Numbered from the stretch's first letter, positions 34,690 to 46,433 are shown. The stretch: DNA of 64,000 bases from Amaurobius ferox (GCA_951213105.1 OX578153.1:51307020-51371019), one strand, 5' to 3'. Translations and numbers: made by a program. The notes: a model not told the origin generated them from the letters alone.

Positions 34690-35447
34690 ATCAGTAAAGT
34701 TTCTGCCCTATCCGCGCTTTGCTAACTTTCGAGGCACACATATTTCGTTGAAATTCTGCTCAAACAGTTGCGAAATATTTTCTTATAGATAAAATGCTAT
34801 GCTTAGATTATATTAAAACTAAATTTAATACCCAATAAAACGTAGAATATATTTTTTATTTTAATTAAAAATATTCTTGGTGCTGCCATCTGTTGTCGTA
34901 ATTTAATTCATATCAATTATTTTTATTTTTAATGAACATTTTTAAATATCTATTCCTTCTAATACAACATTAAATACAACAACAGATCATATATAATAAT
35001 GCCACAATTACGAAAAGGTAATTTCTCATTCTATAAATTTGATAAGGGGATCTGGATGTACATCGCTGAGGACTGCAGTTTTGTCTTCAAGTTACTTTGT
35101 CTGCAAGTCCAAGTTCAATTGCTTTTCCGTGATTGTGGCATTATTATATATGATCTGTTGAATTTAATAGCGTATTAGAAGGAATAGACATTTAAAAATG
35201 TTCATTAAAAAATAATAATTGTCGGTATGTATTAAATTACGACAGCAGATGGCAGCACCAAAAATATTTTGAATTATAATAAAAAAGAGACTCTATGTTT
35301 TATTAGGTATTAAATTTAGTTTTAATATAATCTAAGCATTGCATTTTATCTATCAGAAAATATTTCGCAACTGTTTCAGCAGAATTTCAGCGAAAAATGT
35401 GTGCCGCGAAAGTTAACAATGGGCAGAAGATTTACTGACGCTCACCC
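34690..35447. mobile_element. second unit of the TTAA MITE, without an insertion
   Basis: It is a near-complete fold-back of about 0.75 kb. The left arm ends CTATAAATTTGATAAGG and the right arm is its inverted counterpart. It serves as the empty-site comparison for the hAT insertion in the first unit. Both arms carry the GCTGCCATCTGTTGTCG block. Confidence 0.8.
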
Positions 35448-35482
35448 TTAAGCATGATTGGTCTTTCCTGTTTATTATTACA

Positions 35483-36210
35483 TATTTCGTACGAAGAATA
35501 GATATACTACCAGTGATTTCATATATTTATTCAATTATTACATCCATTGAATGAGGATATTTTGGAGTATACCAAGTTAATAATACATTAGTTTTATAAA
35601 ATTTCAAGGCACCCACTTTTATTGTACGAGATATAAATGTGAGAACATTTATTTATATTCTTTATGTACTTTCATAAAGATGTGGATTCTGAAACTAGTT
35701 TTTTCCCCCCTACTTTTTAGTATAGTTCAAAATTCAAATAACAAAAATACACCAGGAAAGGCAACGATGAACCGAATTTGGGTATTTTTACTGCCCCTGT
35801 TCGCGTGTTACTACTCACAGAAAAAAAACTTGTATATCCTTATGGAGGGCAGTATCGGTACTGTTTCAAATCCAAAGAATCAAAATATAATATGAAATGC
35901 AATAAAATGCCAAATTGGAACTCTTTAGCTGCTCTGGTTCTCCAATTATTCCCCTAAAATTTGTCTGTTTCTATGGTGAGCTTAGAACGGGCTAGACCTG
36001 TAAGGTTCAATCCTAAAAACAATAAATCTAATAAAATTATATTGCAAAAGGCAACAATATGCTAAATTCGAACTTTCTAACTTCTAAGGTTTTCGGGTTA
36101 TAACGTGTAATGCTGGTCCATGACAGGCTATTATAAAAATAAATGTGTGCTTTTGCGTCGCATGATCAAAACAGTCGTAGTCTGATCTTATTTAAAGCAT
36201 TTCTGTTGGA
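35483..36210. other. nothing recognised
   Basis: AT-rich; a 71-aa open frame at 35680-35895 has no recognisable domain. Confidence 0.4.
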
Positions 36211-36630
36211 ACTACAGCCCTGCGACCAGTGTTACTTTCAGGACTTTTTGGCCGGGGGGGGGGGCGAATGACATGTTAGAGGGGTGCAAGTTTTCTATTT
36301 GTCCTATATAAATATATTTAAATGCTGTGCAACATAAGAAACTAGGTTTCATAAAATGTCTTTTGAAACACCCTGTATACTCTAATCGAAGTGAAATAAA
36401 AGTGTGTAAAAAACATTTATTTACAGGTTTCAATATCAAATATTGACCTATACTTATTTTTCTGGCATAAGCAACAGTAAATTCTGCTTTGATTTCCACA
36501 ACTGGTTCATTTTTATTTCCAATGCAACTGACCATTCAAATATTTTCCCTCTCCTAGACTAGATGCCTTCAACTTTCGGGATTGTAATTCCAAGAACAGG
36601 TGTGCTTGGAGGGCACAATCTTCGACCAGA
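36211..36630. other. unrecognised sequence with a long G run
   Basis: There is a G run at 36252-36263 and an ACACCCTGTATAC motif near 36369, a word often found at the ends of short arthropod elements. The overlapping minus-strand open frame is not convincing as protein. Confidence 0.35.
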
Positions 36631-36635
36631 GATAT

Positions 36636-36930
36636 ATAGTGCGACTCCAACGAGAAGGCATTTGAGTCACGTGACTTTGGACGAATCCATTAGTTAAATT
36701 CAATGACAGGTAGAAACGTACTAGGAAGAACGGGTTTCCAGAATTGGCGCCTTTAGTGCGAATTAATAATGCACAATTTGTGCAGTACGAAAATGATTTA
36801 TGCAGAACGATAAAGAGCTTTATATGTATAAGTACATTCAGTGTTACTGTTGGGATGTGGTGGAAATGTTTTCTTCATAATAATTAAAATTATATTATAA
36901 TAAAATAATAATGGTCGTAAATGTTTTGTT
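36636..36930 (-). mobile_element. truncated relative of the hAT 5' region
   Basis: GAGAAGGCATTTGAGTCACG, GGACGAATCCATTAGTTAAA and GGTTTCCAGAATTGGCGCCT run collinear with the upstream part of the hAT element (about 33900-34160), with substitutions and one short insertion. The transposase coding part is absent. Confidence 0.75.
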
Positions 36931-37455
36931 AAAATTGAAGAGTTCGGTTGTAATACTTTTCTTGCCAATATTTCTTACCAATATTTCACCTCGATGGGCA
37001 CAATCATCGACAATAAGTCTGTGCTGGAGGGCATCCCCTCTGCACAGTCTCGTGACGAAACTGCTAAGAACGTGCCTTCCCGTTGCTTCAAAGGGAAGGG
37101 GGTGACTTGTCAATCATAGTTCTACACAGGGGAAAGCACATTTTTGGCAACGCCTATTCCCCCCTCCAGCTACGAGCGCTGACAATCGAAATTATTTTTC
37201 GCTTCAAGAAGACAATCCTCTTAACGTTAACGATAACACGCTATTATTGTAATCAATTGGACCTACAATACCGATTTTTCAAATTTTTTCTTGAAAATTT
37301 GAAAAATAAATTAACTGAAATATGTTATCTGGTATGAGAAAGACGAGTTGGACCACATTTCCTTTTTTCTTTAATTCTCGAGTTGCTTTGTTTACAGACT
37401 ACATATGATATGATTAATCACAAAATGAAACTGAAAAATTCTGCTTTATTTATAA
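36931..37455. other. 3' flank of the F-box gene, unrecognised
   Basis: It contains two diverged copies of a GGGCACAATCxTCGACxA...GGAGGGC segment (one here near 36997, one upstream near 36610), perhaps part of an old element. No gene supported. Confidence 0.35.
37445..37450 (-). terminator. polyadenylation signal AATAAA of the F-box gene
   Basis: A minus-strand AATAAA sits directly after the stop of the terminal exon, so the 3' UTR would be very short unless another signal is used. Confidence 0.5.
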
Positions 37456-37719
37456 TCACCATATTTTGGTAATATATATACACAATATAACTATCAGTAA
37501 ATATGCAACTATTTTCAGCTTTGGGATTCCGGAGTTGAAACCTTTAAAGAAACTGGAATGCCATTTTGTTCTAAGTTGTTCCATTGTTTTATTGCAAACT
37601 TCCATTAGGAGGTGATTAACAAAACATTTCCACGATTCTTCTTCATTTTCTTTGTTTCCAATCGAGAGATTAAAAACAAATTTGGAAGAAGGTAGAATAT
37701 CTGCAACACCCTCTATTTC
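37456..37719 (-). CDS. F-box protein gene, terminal exon
   Basis: The acceptor is TTTAATTTTAG just above 37719, and the exon opens in phase 0. It encodes 87 residues and then TGA (37458-37456). The beginning reads EIEGVADILPSSKFVFNLSI; the middle has a KENEEESWKCF segment and a probable helix around NKTMEQLRTKW. The end is strongly hydrophobic, about 16 residues from IVAYLLIV to YIT, and could be a membrane tail; that is unusual for an F-box protein. AATAAA (37450-37445) lies 5 bases after the stop. Phase and polyadenylation signal support it; linkage to the upstream exons rests on phase and strand only. Confidence 0.62.
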   Translation of the reverse strand, partial: EIEGVADILPSSKFVFNLSIGNKENEEESWKCFVNHLLMEVCNKTMEQLRTKWHSSFFKGFNSGIPKLKIVAYLLIVILCIYITKIW

Positions 37720-37808
37720 CTAAAATTAAATTAGATTAGAAAAAAAAATTTCATAAATTGATATAATAGTTTACATAATTTGATTAAATTTCATCATGAT
37801 ATACATCA

Positions 37809-39853
37809 TAATTAAACAAGAAAGATCAATCATGCATAAGCATTGATTATGAAACACTTTCCAACTGAAATGCAATTTCATTTAAAAATTTTTAAAATGT
37901 GATTCATTCAGTGGTAATATCTTTTACATTATCACAGTACTACAGTAATTTATTATACTTAAATATTTAAAACTGTATCGAAATATAAATCATCTGATTC
38001 TTTATGCAAAATCAATGAATATTTCATTCATATAACTTGTATTCCAGACTCCAGAGCTAAATAATTTTGTGTGAAAAAAATTCAGCAATTCTTATGTAAT
38101 TCATCTTACAATCGCTTGAGATATTTGCATTCTGCATATGTTAAAATTAGGCTTCCTTGAAGAAATAATAAAAGTTTAGGGATCATTCAAAATCACAACT
38201 ATTGTAATTGCGTAGGCACGGAATTTAGATACACAGATATATATGTGTGTGCGTGTGTATGTATTCAAAGTATTGGAATCGTGCCGAAGATCGGAACTCG
38301 AATTTTCAAAGGATCTACACGTTTTGGGACTTCTAGAACACGAAAAAACTACTTTTAGGAAGACGTTTGTGTGTGTAAGGGTGTATCTGTGTATGTTTCT
38401 GTGTGGATATTACATCCACTCTAATTGAAAAACTAATGAACCGAATTTCATACAATTTGGTAGGTATGTTTTTTGTGGGAAATCCTGATGTTCATTAGAT
38501 TATAGTACGATTCGTAATAAAAGAATCTGCCTTCTTTGCGAAATCGCCGCAGAAATTGCCTTTATCCATTCTAGCTAAAAACTAATGAACCAAATTTAAC
38601 AAAATTTGGTGTATAATATTTCAATAACCGACAAGTGATTTATATACCAAATTTAACAAAATTTTGTATATAAGTCATTTGTAGGTTATTCTAGTACGAT
38701 TCGGGAAAAAGGAATGGGCTATTTTCGCGAAATGGCCAGCAAAAATCGTTATATATAAAAATAAAAGACTACGTGTGCTCAATTATATCAATTAAATTCC
38801 TATTTTATATGTGATTTTTGACAACAAAAAGAATAAGACTAACCCCATTACTCTAGGACTAGCCGTTCTTGAGATATTCTAGTTTTTTCGCGTTTTCGCT
38901 ACGCCACCTTTGACAATAAGTCCAGCTATCAAATGAGAACCAAATTTAAGTTTAACGTGTAAATTCAATGTCATTTAAAATACTTATGTTGTGCAGATAA
39001 ACTCAAATTATCATTGAATAAATAAAGAGAACGAATATGAGTCTGCAGAGAAAGACATGTGCTGTCCACATCAGAATTTTTAACAATATTACAACAATGA
39101 TTTATAGAAGTGAACGGGGATTATTTTCAGGCCATTTCGAAAAAAATGTATGATCTATATTTAAAGATCCATCAAATTTTTGTCGAATAAAATGTTCAAC
39201 AAATTTAAGCTGCGTACCAAATTTTAACTCTCTAGGACGTAGGGAAGTGCATTTAAAATGCCATCAAATAAATTTATCATGAAGAGTTATATAAAATTTA
39301 AAAAAAAAGAAAAATTGTTACCTACCAAATTTACTTTAAAATATGAAGCCACTCCCATATGCAAAACGTTTAAACAAATGGAGAGATATTTATTATATAA
39401 TATCTCTTTCTTTTCTTTCTGGAAGATTTCCCAAAGTCAGAATTTAATTGAATTTGTTTTTTTCCCTATATTAAATGTTTTTTTTAATTAAAAAACTACT
39501 TAACATATTTTACTGAATTTTTTTTTATATATTCCATGGGATAATGTGAATATTTCCTAAAAATTTCGAAGCAATTCGTGAATTTTAAATTTACTTAAAA
39601 AATGTTTGAAAAATTAGGTCCCATAGTGTTCAATGTATTTCATTTTTTCTACCCGGGTTCAATAAAAAACTAATTGGGTGATATTATTTATTTATATTCC
39701 CATAGGTCCTACAGACCGACTGAACAACATACTAAAATTTCATTTTGATAAACTCATTTTTACGGCAGTTATCGTGCTAACGGACAGACAGACAGACAGA
39801 CAGACAGAATGAACAAAGTCATAAACACTTTTCAACTTTGTTGTAAAGTGTTA
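37809..39853 (+). repeat. C copy with a B element inside (composite), forward
   Basis: It starts AAACAAGAAAGATCAATCAT and ends in AACACTTTTCAACTTTGTTG...GTGTTA, both C termini. A reverse B occupies about 38245-39082. The remainder (39083-39490) is a C interior not seen in the other C copies. The whole block recurs inverted at 54868-56920. Confidence 0.86.
38245..39082 (-). repeat. family B copy, reverse, nested in C
   Basis: It has the CGGAACTCGAATTTTC block, a short GT/GTAT tract, two AACTAATGAACC modules, TCTTGAGATATTCTAG and the AAAGACATGTGCTGTCCACA end. The terminal hairpin is degraded. Confidence 0.78.
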
Positions 39854-39859
39854 AAAAAA

Positions 39860-40211
39860 TCTAATGCGTGCAATGAATGACTTATATAATGAATTGAATT
39901 ACTCTTTTACAGTGAAAAAACGATGCATGCGGCACAATGCTTTTAATGCTGAGTTGTACACTTGACACTTTTCCGGATGACAATATGTAAAACTATTTTT
40001 GAAGTAGCCAATTAATTTATTACGCACTACTCTAACTTGATAATTATCTATATTGATAGTATCAGCAATAAGCAACACATTAAGTGGAAATTTGTGTAAT
40101 TTTTTCAAAACTTTATTTGAATAAATAATTAAATATTAATTTAAATGATTGTGGAACATTCAGTTGTTTTAAACTGAATTTTAGGATATTATCGTTTTAC
40201 TGTTTAAAAAA
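39860..40211 (+). repeat. A' variant fragment, forward
   Basis: CTTATATAATGxATTGAATT, TTCCGGATGACAATATGTAA and the CTCTAACTTGATAATTATC block match the 5' and middle part of the A' variant seen at 13180-13270. Truncated before the next A copy. Confidence 0.6.
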
Positions 40212-41153
40212 ATCTGATGTGGGCAACACATGACTTTCCTTATATAATGCAATGAATTTCCTACTTTTACAGTTAAAAAAATGTTATTCTTATAGTAGAT
40301 ACTTATATTTTTTCCAAGATATTAAATTTTCATCAATTAGTCGTCATTTTCATTGATTTTTTTAGTGTCATTTTTATCAATTTGGCGAGATTTTTTTTAA
40401 TTTGGCAACAATTAAAAATGTTGCCAAGTTGGCGACATTCCGCAAATTTGTCGCCAAAATCTTGCCAAGCGTTATGGACGGAGAAATAAGTTATTTTTAC
40501 AGCAGATAAATGACTATTGGCGTTCAAATACAAATGTATCACTCAAAGTATCTTTTTTCATGAATGGAACGAGCTAGATATACGAAAATGATGTCACCAA
40601 ATTTATCGTATGGTATTATATATGAGAAGTGAACATGTTTCTCAAAAGGAAATATTTTTATTTTTTATTTTATATAACTTTTTGATAATGTTTTTGAAAA
40701 ATGTGCAATATCTCAAGAACGGTTCCTGTTAGCGTTTATGTCAATCGTTTTCTAATGAAAAATTACATAAGAAATGTCTATTTGCATAATTTTATTAGCG
40801 GTTTTGATTTTTTTCAAAATTTCACTCGAAAATTTAGGGGGGGTTCTGAACATTCGATTGCGTATAAAAACAATAGGCTTCCAGTGTTTACGGATTGTGA
40901 TTTTTGTACCAAATTTCGTACGAATCGGTCCATTCGTTCGTCAGTTATCGTCTCCACAGACTCACTGACACACACACACACACATACTTTCACACACACA
41001 CACACACATACTTTTACACACACACACACAGACATCACTTCAAAAATGTTTGATTCGTGATCAGGGATGTTTGAAACGTGCTCGAAAACTCGAATTCGAA
41101 TTTTCGACCCCGTCACAATACTTTCCTTATAAATTATGTATATAAGGAAAGTA
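40212..41153 (+). repeat. family A full-length copy, forward
   Basis: All A landmarks are present, with (CA)n at 40972-41030. An 8-base deletion removes CTCCCGTC before the GAATTC palindrome. Confidence 0.87.
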
Positions 41154-42917
41154 AAACTTTCAAAACGTACTGGATGTCATCTCCATGATATGTCCCCGTG
41201 ATTGTTTTTGTATAATATTGACGCTATTTCTTCTCTAAAATATAAGAAAAACACTAAATAAAATAATCAAAATTAATTAAGCATTTTTTCTTGATTTTTG
41301 AAGAAAGGCTTGCAAAATAATTAAATGATTGTCCTTAGAACTATGATCCCCTTCATGGAAAATTCTTATAATTCCACAAAAATACCCTAGAAGGTAAAAA
41401 AGTCAAGAGCCTTTACAGTGAGACGAAACTACAATTAACCATTTTGTTGTCTAGCTATCTATTTTAGCAGGTAAGCTATCATATCCTTAAATTTTAATTC
41501 ATAGTACTGACAAAAATGGAGAATACTTTTATCTAATGTCACCTTCATGGCCTCATTACTCATGCCAGTTTTCAAATTAACAGACAATTATCACCATAAA
41601 TTGTTCTGAATTGTGTATTTTTATGTTATCCGAGACGCATAACAATGCTGTGTGCATAGGTTATGAATTTTTTAAGTTAAACCCCAAATATGCCACCTCC
41701 ATGTCAGTATTGCGACATGGAGGTGAAACTTTATTGATATGAAAATAAGTTGATCTAAAATGCTTTCTTGACCTCTGTTCGAGTTTCGTACAACTTCATT
41801 AACTTAACAGGGATACAAAAACATAAAATAAATGATAAAACAATTTCTTTTAAAGGAATTTTGGTTGACAAATTTTCACTTAATTTCAGAATGACCCATG
41901 TATCTTTGGTGATGTTAATATTACTTGTTTTTTTTTATTATTACATATTTCTTATATATATATATATATATAAAAAAATATAAAAATATAAATTAGTAAA
42001 TCCAATGTTAGAATGTAAGTAGTAACTCATAAAACACTATTCCAAAATTTTCTACAAAATACAAAGAAATAAAAGAAATTAAGACATAAAGAGGAAATAA
42101 TAAAGCGTAATGCAGGTCATAAAGACAAAGACAATCAACAAATTTCAAAAATGAGGAATGAAAATAGGAAAACTAAAAAATCAAGCAAAAAAGCTTGCAC
42201 ATGGAAGGAAGAGCTTTAGGCTTAAAATAAGTTCATTTCGAAAAAATTATCTTCAAGTCCATATATCCCTTCGAAATGAACACAAAAATGCTTGTTTCTG
42301 AAACACAAAATAGATTTTATCTATAGACTTGTGTTATATGGACGACAAGCATATAGATTGGAACAATAAAGGAAACATAAATACCTTAAAATACACTTTA
42401 TTAGTGCAACCATGACGAGCAAAATATGACTATATATATATATATATAAATTGCATTAATGCTTAGATTTTATATGTTTTTCTATTATCGATTCCATACC
42501 ATTGATATTCGTTGATTATCATTATCTTGATGACTCGAAATTTGTATTTTTTTCCATTTGATTGAAGCTTTGCTGTTTTATACTTTTTTTTGTAGGTTTG
42601 TTAGAAAGTTAGGATTTTCGAGTTGCAGTTTCTCATTATGCTATCATTGGACTTCCAAACTATTATATATATATATATATATATATATTAATTTTGCGTC
42701 AAACTTGCAACTAGACTTTTTCAGATATAACTTAATCTATTTCTAATCAGAAATTTTAGTAAACTCTCCATTATATCATTAAACTTTGTATTATCAAAGA
42801 AAATCTAAAATATCATCATAAAAATTAAATACATTTAGACTTATGCATAAGTTCCTTAGTCATACGTTTCAAAATATGTTTAGCAAAGACTACAAATTTA
42901 GTAAAATATAACAAAGA
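41154..42917. other. intron sequence of the F-box gene, nothing recognised
   Basis: AT-rich with (TA)n at 41955-41972, 42431-42448 and 42663-42688. No exon with matching phase was found. A short acceptor-led frame on the minus strand at 41170-41240 was examined and rejected. Confidence 0.4.
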
Positions 42918-43204
42918 CCATTAATGACGTACACAAAAATTTACAAGAGTGCCAGAGCACTTTTAGGCGTCATAACGTCCATCATCAGTGGCAATGTTAA
43001 TGAAATGAGAGACATGATCGTTTATATACAGCCCAAAATGGCGAATATAAAATTTGAATATGAATTATGGGATAAACCGATACTAAAAAATATCATAAAT
43101 TATAAATATTAACGTAAATAATTAAAGCCAACAATAATTTAAATTTACAAAATAAGTACAAAAATAATACAGGCCAACCAATTAAGCGTGTACGTCATTA
43201 ATGG
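42918..43204 (-). repeat. 17-bp inverted repeat flanking the probable 3' end of a Penelope-like element
   Basis: CCATTAATGACGTACAC at 42918-42934 and its exact reverse complement at 43188-43204 enclose about 250 bp, which include a hammerhead-like motif on the minus strand (42988-42945). Confidence 0.65.
42945..42988 (-). ncRNA. degenerate hammerhead-ribozyme-like motif
   Basis: Minus strand: the core CTGATGA (42988-42982), a GGACG...CGCC stem II with one bulge, then TAAA where the consensus has GAAA, then a perfect stem III (AGTGC-TCTG-GCACT, 42961-42948) followed by C. Penelope-like elements are known to carry hammerheads. Stem I is not evident and one core base differs, so activity is doubtful. 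Confidence 0.35.
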
Positions 43205-43499
43205 AGTTTTATTAAAAAGAACTAGATTTCCTAAAAATCGTATAAGGCCTTAACGCGCATAGAATCGCGAATAAGACGCCAGGTTTAACTAAAGGTTTGA
43301 ATAGGATCAAAGTTACAAATAGAGTCATAGAAATGAAAAGTGATTCAAAAAGTAAATTGCTACTGGGGTTATTTCATTTAATTAACATATTAATTGGTTA
43401 AAAGGCAGTAAATTTGTCATTAATAACAAGGGTTTAGGAGGTAAATTTGTCATTAATAACAAATAGTGAAAGTGCAATGGGCAGATAATTATTTCTAAT
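43205..43499. other. degraded Penelope-like 3' region
   Basis: It lies between the relic coding part and the inverted-repeat region. The duplicated word GTAAATTTGTCATTAATAAC occurs at about 43408 and 43441. Confidence 0.45.
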
Positions 43500-43835
43500 A
43501 CATGAGCATGTTCAGATAAACGAAGGCCAGCGGTACGCTTTGTATTACCAGTATAAAACTTATAATTAGTTTCGGAAGATAAGACGGAAGCTACGCTACA
43601 TACACCCCAGCTTGACTTAAGACATTACGTTTATCCTTAAATTTATCAGTACGAATACGACTAAATAAAGAGGTAGCAATAGAATGGATAGGTTTAAAAT
43701 TAAATTCACGGCAAAAATGAGTAAGGGGACGAAACATCGCAAGATGGAACCGAAGTCTCGATTTATAAGGCAAAATATCAGAGGAAGTAGCAAGATTAGT
43801 TTTAGGATAAATAAAGTTTGCATGGAGGACAATAT
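43500..43835 (-). pseudogene. Penelope-like element relic (RT tail to GIY-YIG)
   Basis: On the minus strand, about 43800-43591 reads LPYKSRLRFHLAMFRPLTHF and then a FKPIHSI...KDKRNVLSQAGVY stretch, matching the linker that precedes the GIY-YIG nuclease in Penelope-like proteins. After a frame change, about 43562-43500 reads FYTGNTKRTAGLRLSEHAH, matching the YIG-T-R-R-EH pattern. Stops follow. The reverse transcriptase core is absent, so the copy is 5'-truncated and dead. It lies in the last visible intron of the F-box gene, in sense orientation. Confidence 0.7.
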
Positions 43836-44020
43836 TTTATAAATGAAATCTAACGATATTTATTGTAATCGAACGATGTATTTTACTACTTATTTAGGGC
43901 GCATCTAAGAAACTTATATAAGGTGTATCAAGAAAGCATACTTAAAGCGTATTAAGCCCACACAGAGAGCAGAAGGTGTATTTATGAAGCCGATTTCTCG
44001 CGTATGTTTTATAATTAAAA

Positions 44021-44942
44021 ATCTGATGTAGGCAACACATGACTTTCCTTATATAATGCAATGAATTTACGACTTTTACAGTAAAAAAAAATAGGTTTTT
44101 CTTATAGTAGATACTTATATTCTTCCCAAGATATTGAATTTTCGACAATTTATCGTCATTTTCATTGATTTAGCGTCATTTTAATCCATTTGGCGAGATT
44201 TTCGTTAATTTGACACCATTACAAAAAGTCGCTAAGTTGGCGACATTCCGCCAACTTCGTCGCCAAAATCTCGCCAAGCTTTACTGACCTAGAAATAAGT
44301 TATTCTTATAGCACAAAAATGACTATTGGCGTTCAAATACAAAAGTATTACTCGAAGTATCTTTTCTCATGAATGGAACGAGCTAGATCCACGAGAATGA
44401 TGTCACCAAATTTATCGCATGGTATTACATATGAAAAGTGAACATGTAGGAAATGTATATTTCTTATTTTATATGACTTTTTGATAATTTTTTTGAAAAA
44501 TGTGCAGTATCTCGAGAACGGTTCGTGTTAGCGTTCTAAAATTTATGTTAATCGTTTTCTAATGAAAAATTACACAAGAAATGTCTATTTGCGTAACTTT
44601 ATTAGCGGTTTTAATTTTTTGACGATTTTTTCAAAATGTCACTCGAAAATTTAAGGGTGTTCTGAACATTCGATTGCGTATAAAAACAATAGGCTTCCAG
44701 AGTTTATGGATTGTGATTATTGTACCAAATTTCTTTCGAATCGGTCCATTCGTTCGTCAGTTAGCGTCTCCACAGGCTCACTGACACACACCCACTCACA
44801 CACACACATACAGACATCACTTTAAAAATGTTTGATTCGTGATCAGGAATGCTTGAAACGTGCTCTCCCGTCGAAAACTCGAATTCGAATTTTCGACCCC
44901 GTCACAATACTTTCCTTATACATTATGTATATAAGAAAAGTA
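44021..44942 (+). repeat. family A full-length copy, forward
   Basis: Both terminal structures are present. It has a short (CA)n at 44786-44812 and a reduced central A-tract. Confidence 0.87.
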
Positions 44943-45095
44943 AAAAGTTAATGAATTAATTTAATTGCTCCCTGCTTTAATTCGTGGGATATGCACAGCT
45001 TCCAGTTATAAGAGATTATTAAAGTAAATGACAAAAGTCTAAAAAAATAAAAATACAGCTTTAAATGAATATAAACGTAAAATATTTATGCTTAC

Positions 45096-45392
45096 CTTAC
45101 ATGCTGTAGGATTATCTACAGTAACTTTCAAGTTGGGGAAAGTTAAAGCTATCTGTTCCCAAGATTTGACAGATGCAGGTTTCACTTTGAACTCGGCGTC
45201 TATACAGCAGCTTATTTTGAAGGAATTCAGTGTTACATTTCGTGTCTGCAACATCACATCTATAGCATTTAAATCTTCATATGATTTTACAAAGCTGTGA
45301 TAACTATCTATGGATAATTCGCACACGCTTCCACAATCCAAAATTTCCACTTTTTCTGTTTGCAGAAGATACTTCCACAGGTGAAAAAATAC
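45096..45392 (-). CDS. F-box protein gene, internal exon
   Basis: A 297-nt exon, phase 0 at both ends. The acceptor is TTCATTTTCAG above 45392; the donor is AAG|GTAAGC after 45096. Another GTAAG lies five bases earlier, but only the later one keeps phase with the terminal exon. It encodes 99 residues: VFFHLWKYLLQTEKVEILDC, then regularly spaced hydrophobic segments (VTLNSFKISCC) and SWEQIALTFPNLKVTV. The W-x6-FPNLKV pattern recalls the leucine-rich-like region of FBXO33/FBXO39-type proteins; that placement is from memory, not alignment. A family A copy begins 66 bp upstream of the acceptor and another ends 153 bp beyond the donor. Confidence 0.75.
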
Positions 45393-45458
45393 CTGAAAAT
45401 GAACTTTCACTCGTTATTCTTTAAATATGCATTCTAAGTCCTGCTTTTAAAATGAAAT

Positions 45459-46433
45459 ATCTGATGTGGGCAACATATGACTTTTCTTATATAATGCAAT
45501 GAATTTACTACATTTACAGTAAAGAAAAAAAAAGTTTTTCTGATAGTAGATACTTATATTCTTTCCAAGATATTGAATTTTCGACAATTAGTCGTCATTT
45601 TCATTGATTAAGCGCCATTTTTATCCATTTGGCGAGATTTTCTTTAATTTGGCAACATTTCAAAGAGTCGCCAAGTTGGCGACATTCCGCTAAATTCGTC
45701 GCCAAAATCTCGTCAAGCGTTATGAACTGAAAAATAAATTATTCTTATAGCAGATAAATGACTATTGGCGTTCAAATACAAAAGTATTACTCAAAGTATA
45801 TTTTCTCATGAATGGAACGAGCTAGATCCACGAGAATGGTGTCAACAAATATATCGCATGATATTACATATGAAAAGTTAACATGTTTCTCAACAGTTAA
45901 TATTTTTTTTTAATTTATGGGATTTTTCGTTAAATTTATTTGAAAAATGTACAATATCCCGAGAACGGTTCAGACTAGCATTCTAAAGTTTATATCAATC
46001 GTTTTCTAAGGAAAAATTACATAAGAAATGTCTATTTGCGTAACTTTATAAAAGGTTTTGATATTTTGATGATTTTTTCAATATTTCACTCGAAGATTTA
46101 GGGGAATTCTGAACATTCGATTACGTTTAAAAACAATAGGCTTTCAATATTCATGAATTGTGATTTTTGTACCAAATTTCATTTGAATCGCTCCATTCGT
46201 TCGTGAGATATCGTCTCCACAGATTCACTGACACACACACACAGACACATATTTTCACACACACACACACACATACTTTCACACACACGCACACACACAC
46301 ACAGGCATCACCTCAAAAATGTTTGATTCGTGATCAGGTATGCTTGAAACGTGTTCTCCCGTCGAAAACTCGAATTCGAATTTTCAACCCCGTCACAATA
46401 CTTTCCTTATATATTATGTATATAAGGAAAGTA
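45459..46433 (+). repeat. family A full-length copy, forward
   Basis: Both terminal structures are present, with three (CA)n blocks at 46232-46303. It lies in the F-box intron. Confidence 0.87.

Larger units (their letters stand above)
30264..35447. mobile_element. piggyBac-type (TTAA) MITE, fused dimer, with a hAT element inside
   Basis: The outer ends are exact inverted repeats beginning GGGTGAGCGTCAGTAAA, flanked by TTAA at 30260-30263 and 35448-35451. Inside are four related arms of about 350-400 bp: 30264-30622, the reverse at 34290-34685, then a second pair at 34690-35060 and 35061-35447. The inner ends lack the GGGTGAGCGTC terminus and meet at a palindrome near 34690. The first unit is split by the hAT transposon. 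TTAA targeting is typical of piggyBac-like elements by family knowledge; there is no transposase of that type here. Confidence 0.82.

Noticed and set aside
38243..39491. Open frames shared between 38.2-39.5 kb and 55.2-56.5 kb as a conserved protein pair
   Set aside because: The similarity is at DNA level across the whole inverted composite, including non-coding parts, so it is not protein conservation.
41160..41245. A candidate extra F-box exon on the minus strand after an acceptor-like TTTTAG
   Set aside because: The in-phase frame leaves a phase-1 end that breaks the following exon, and the other frame stops after about 18 codons.
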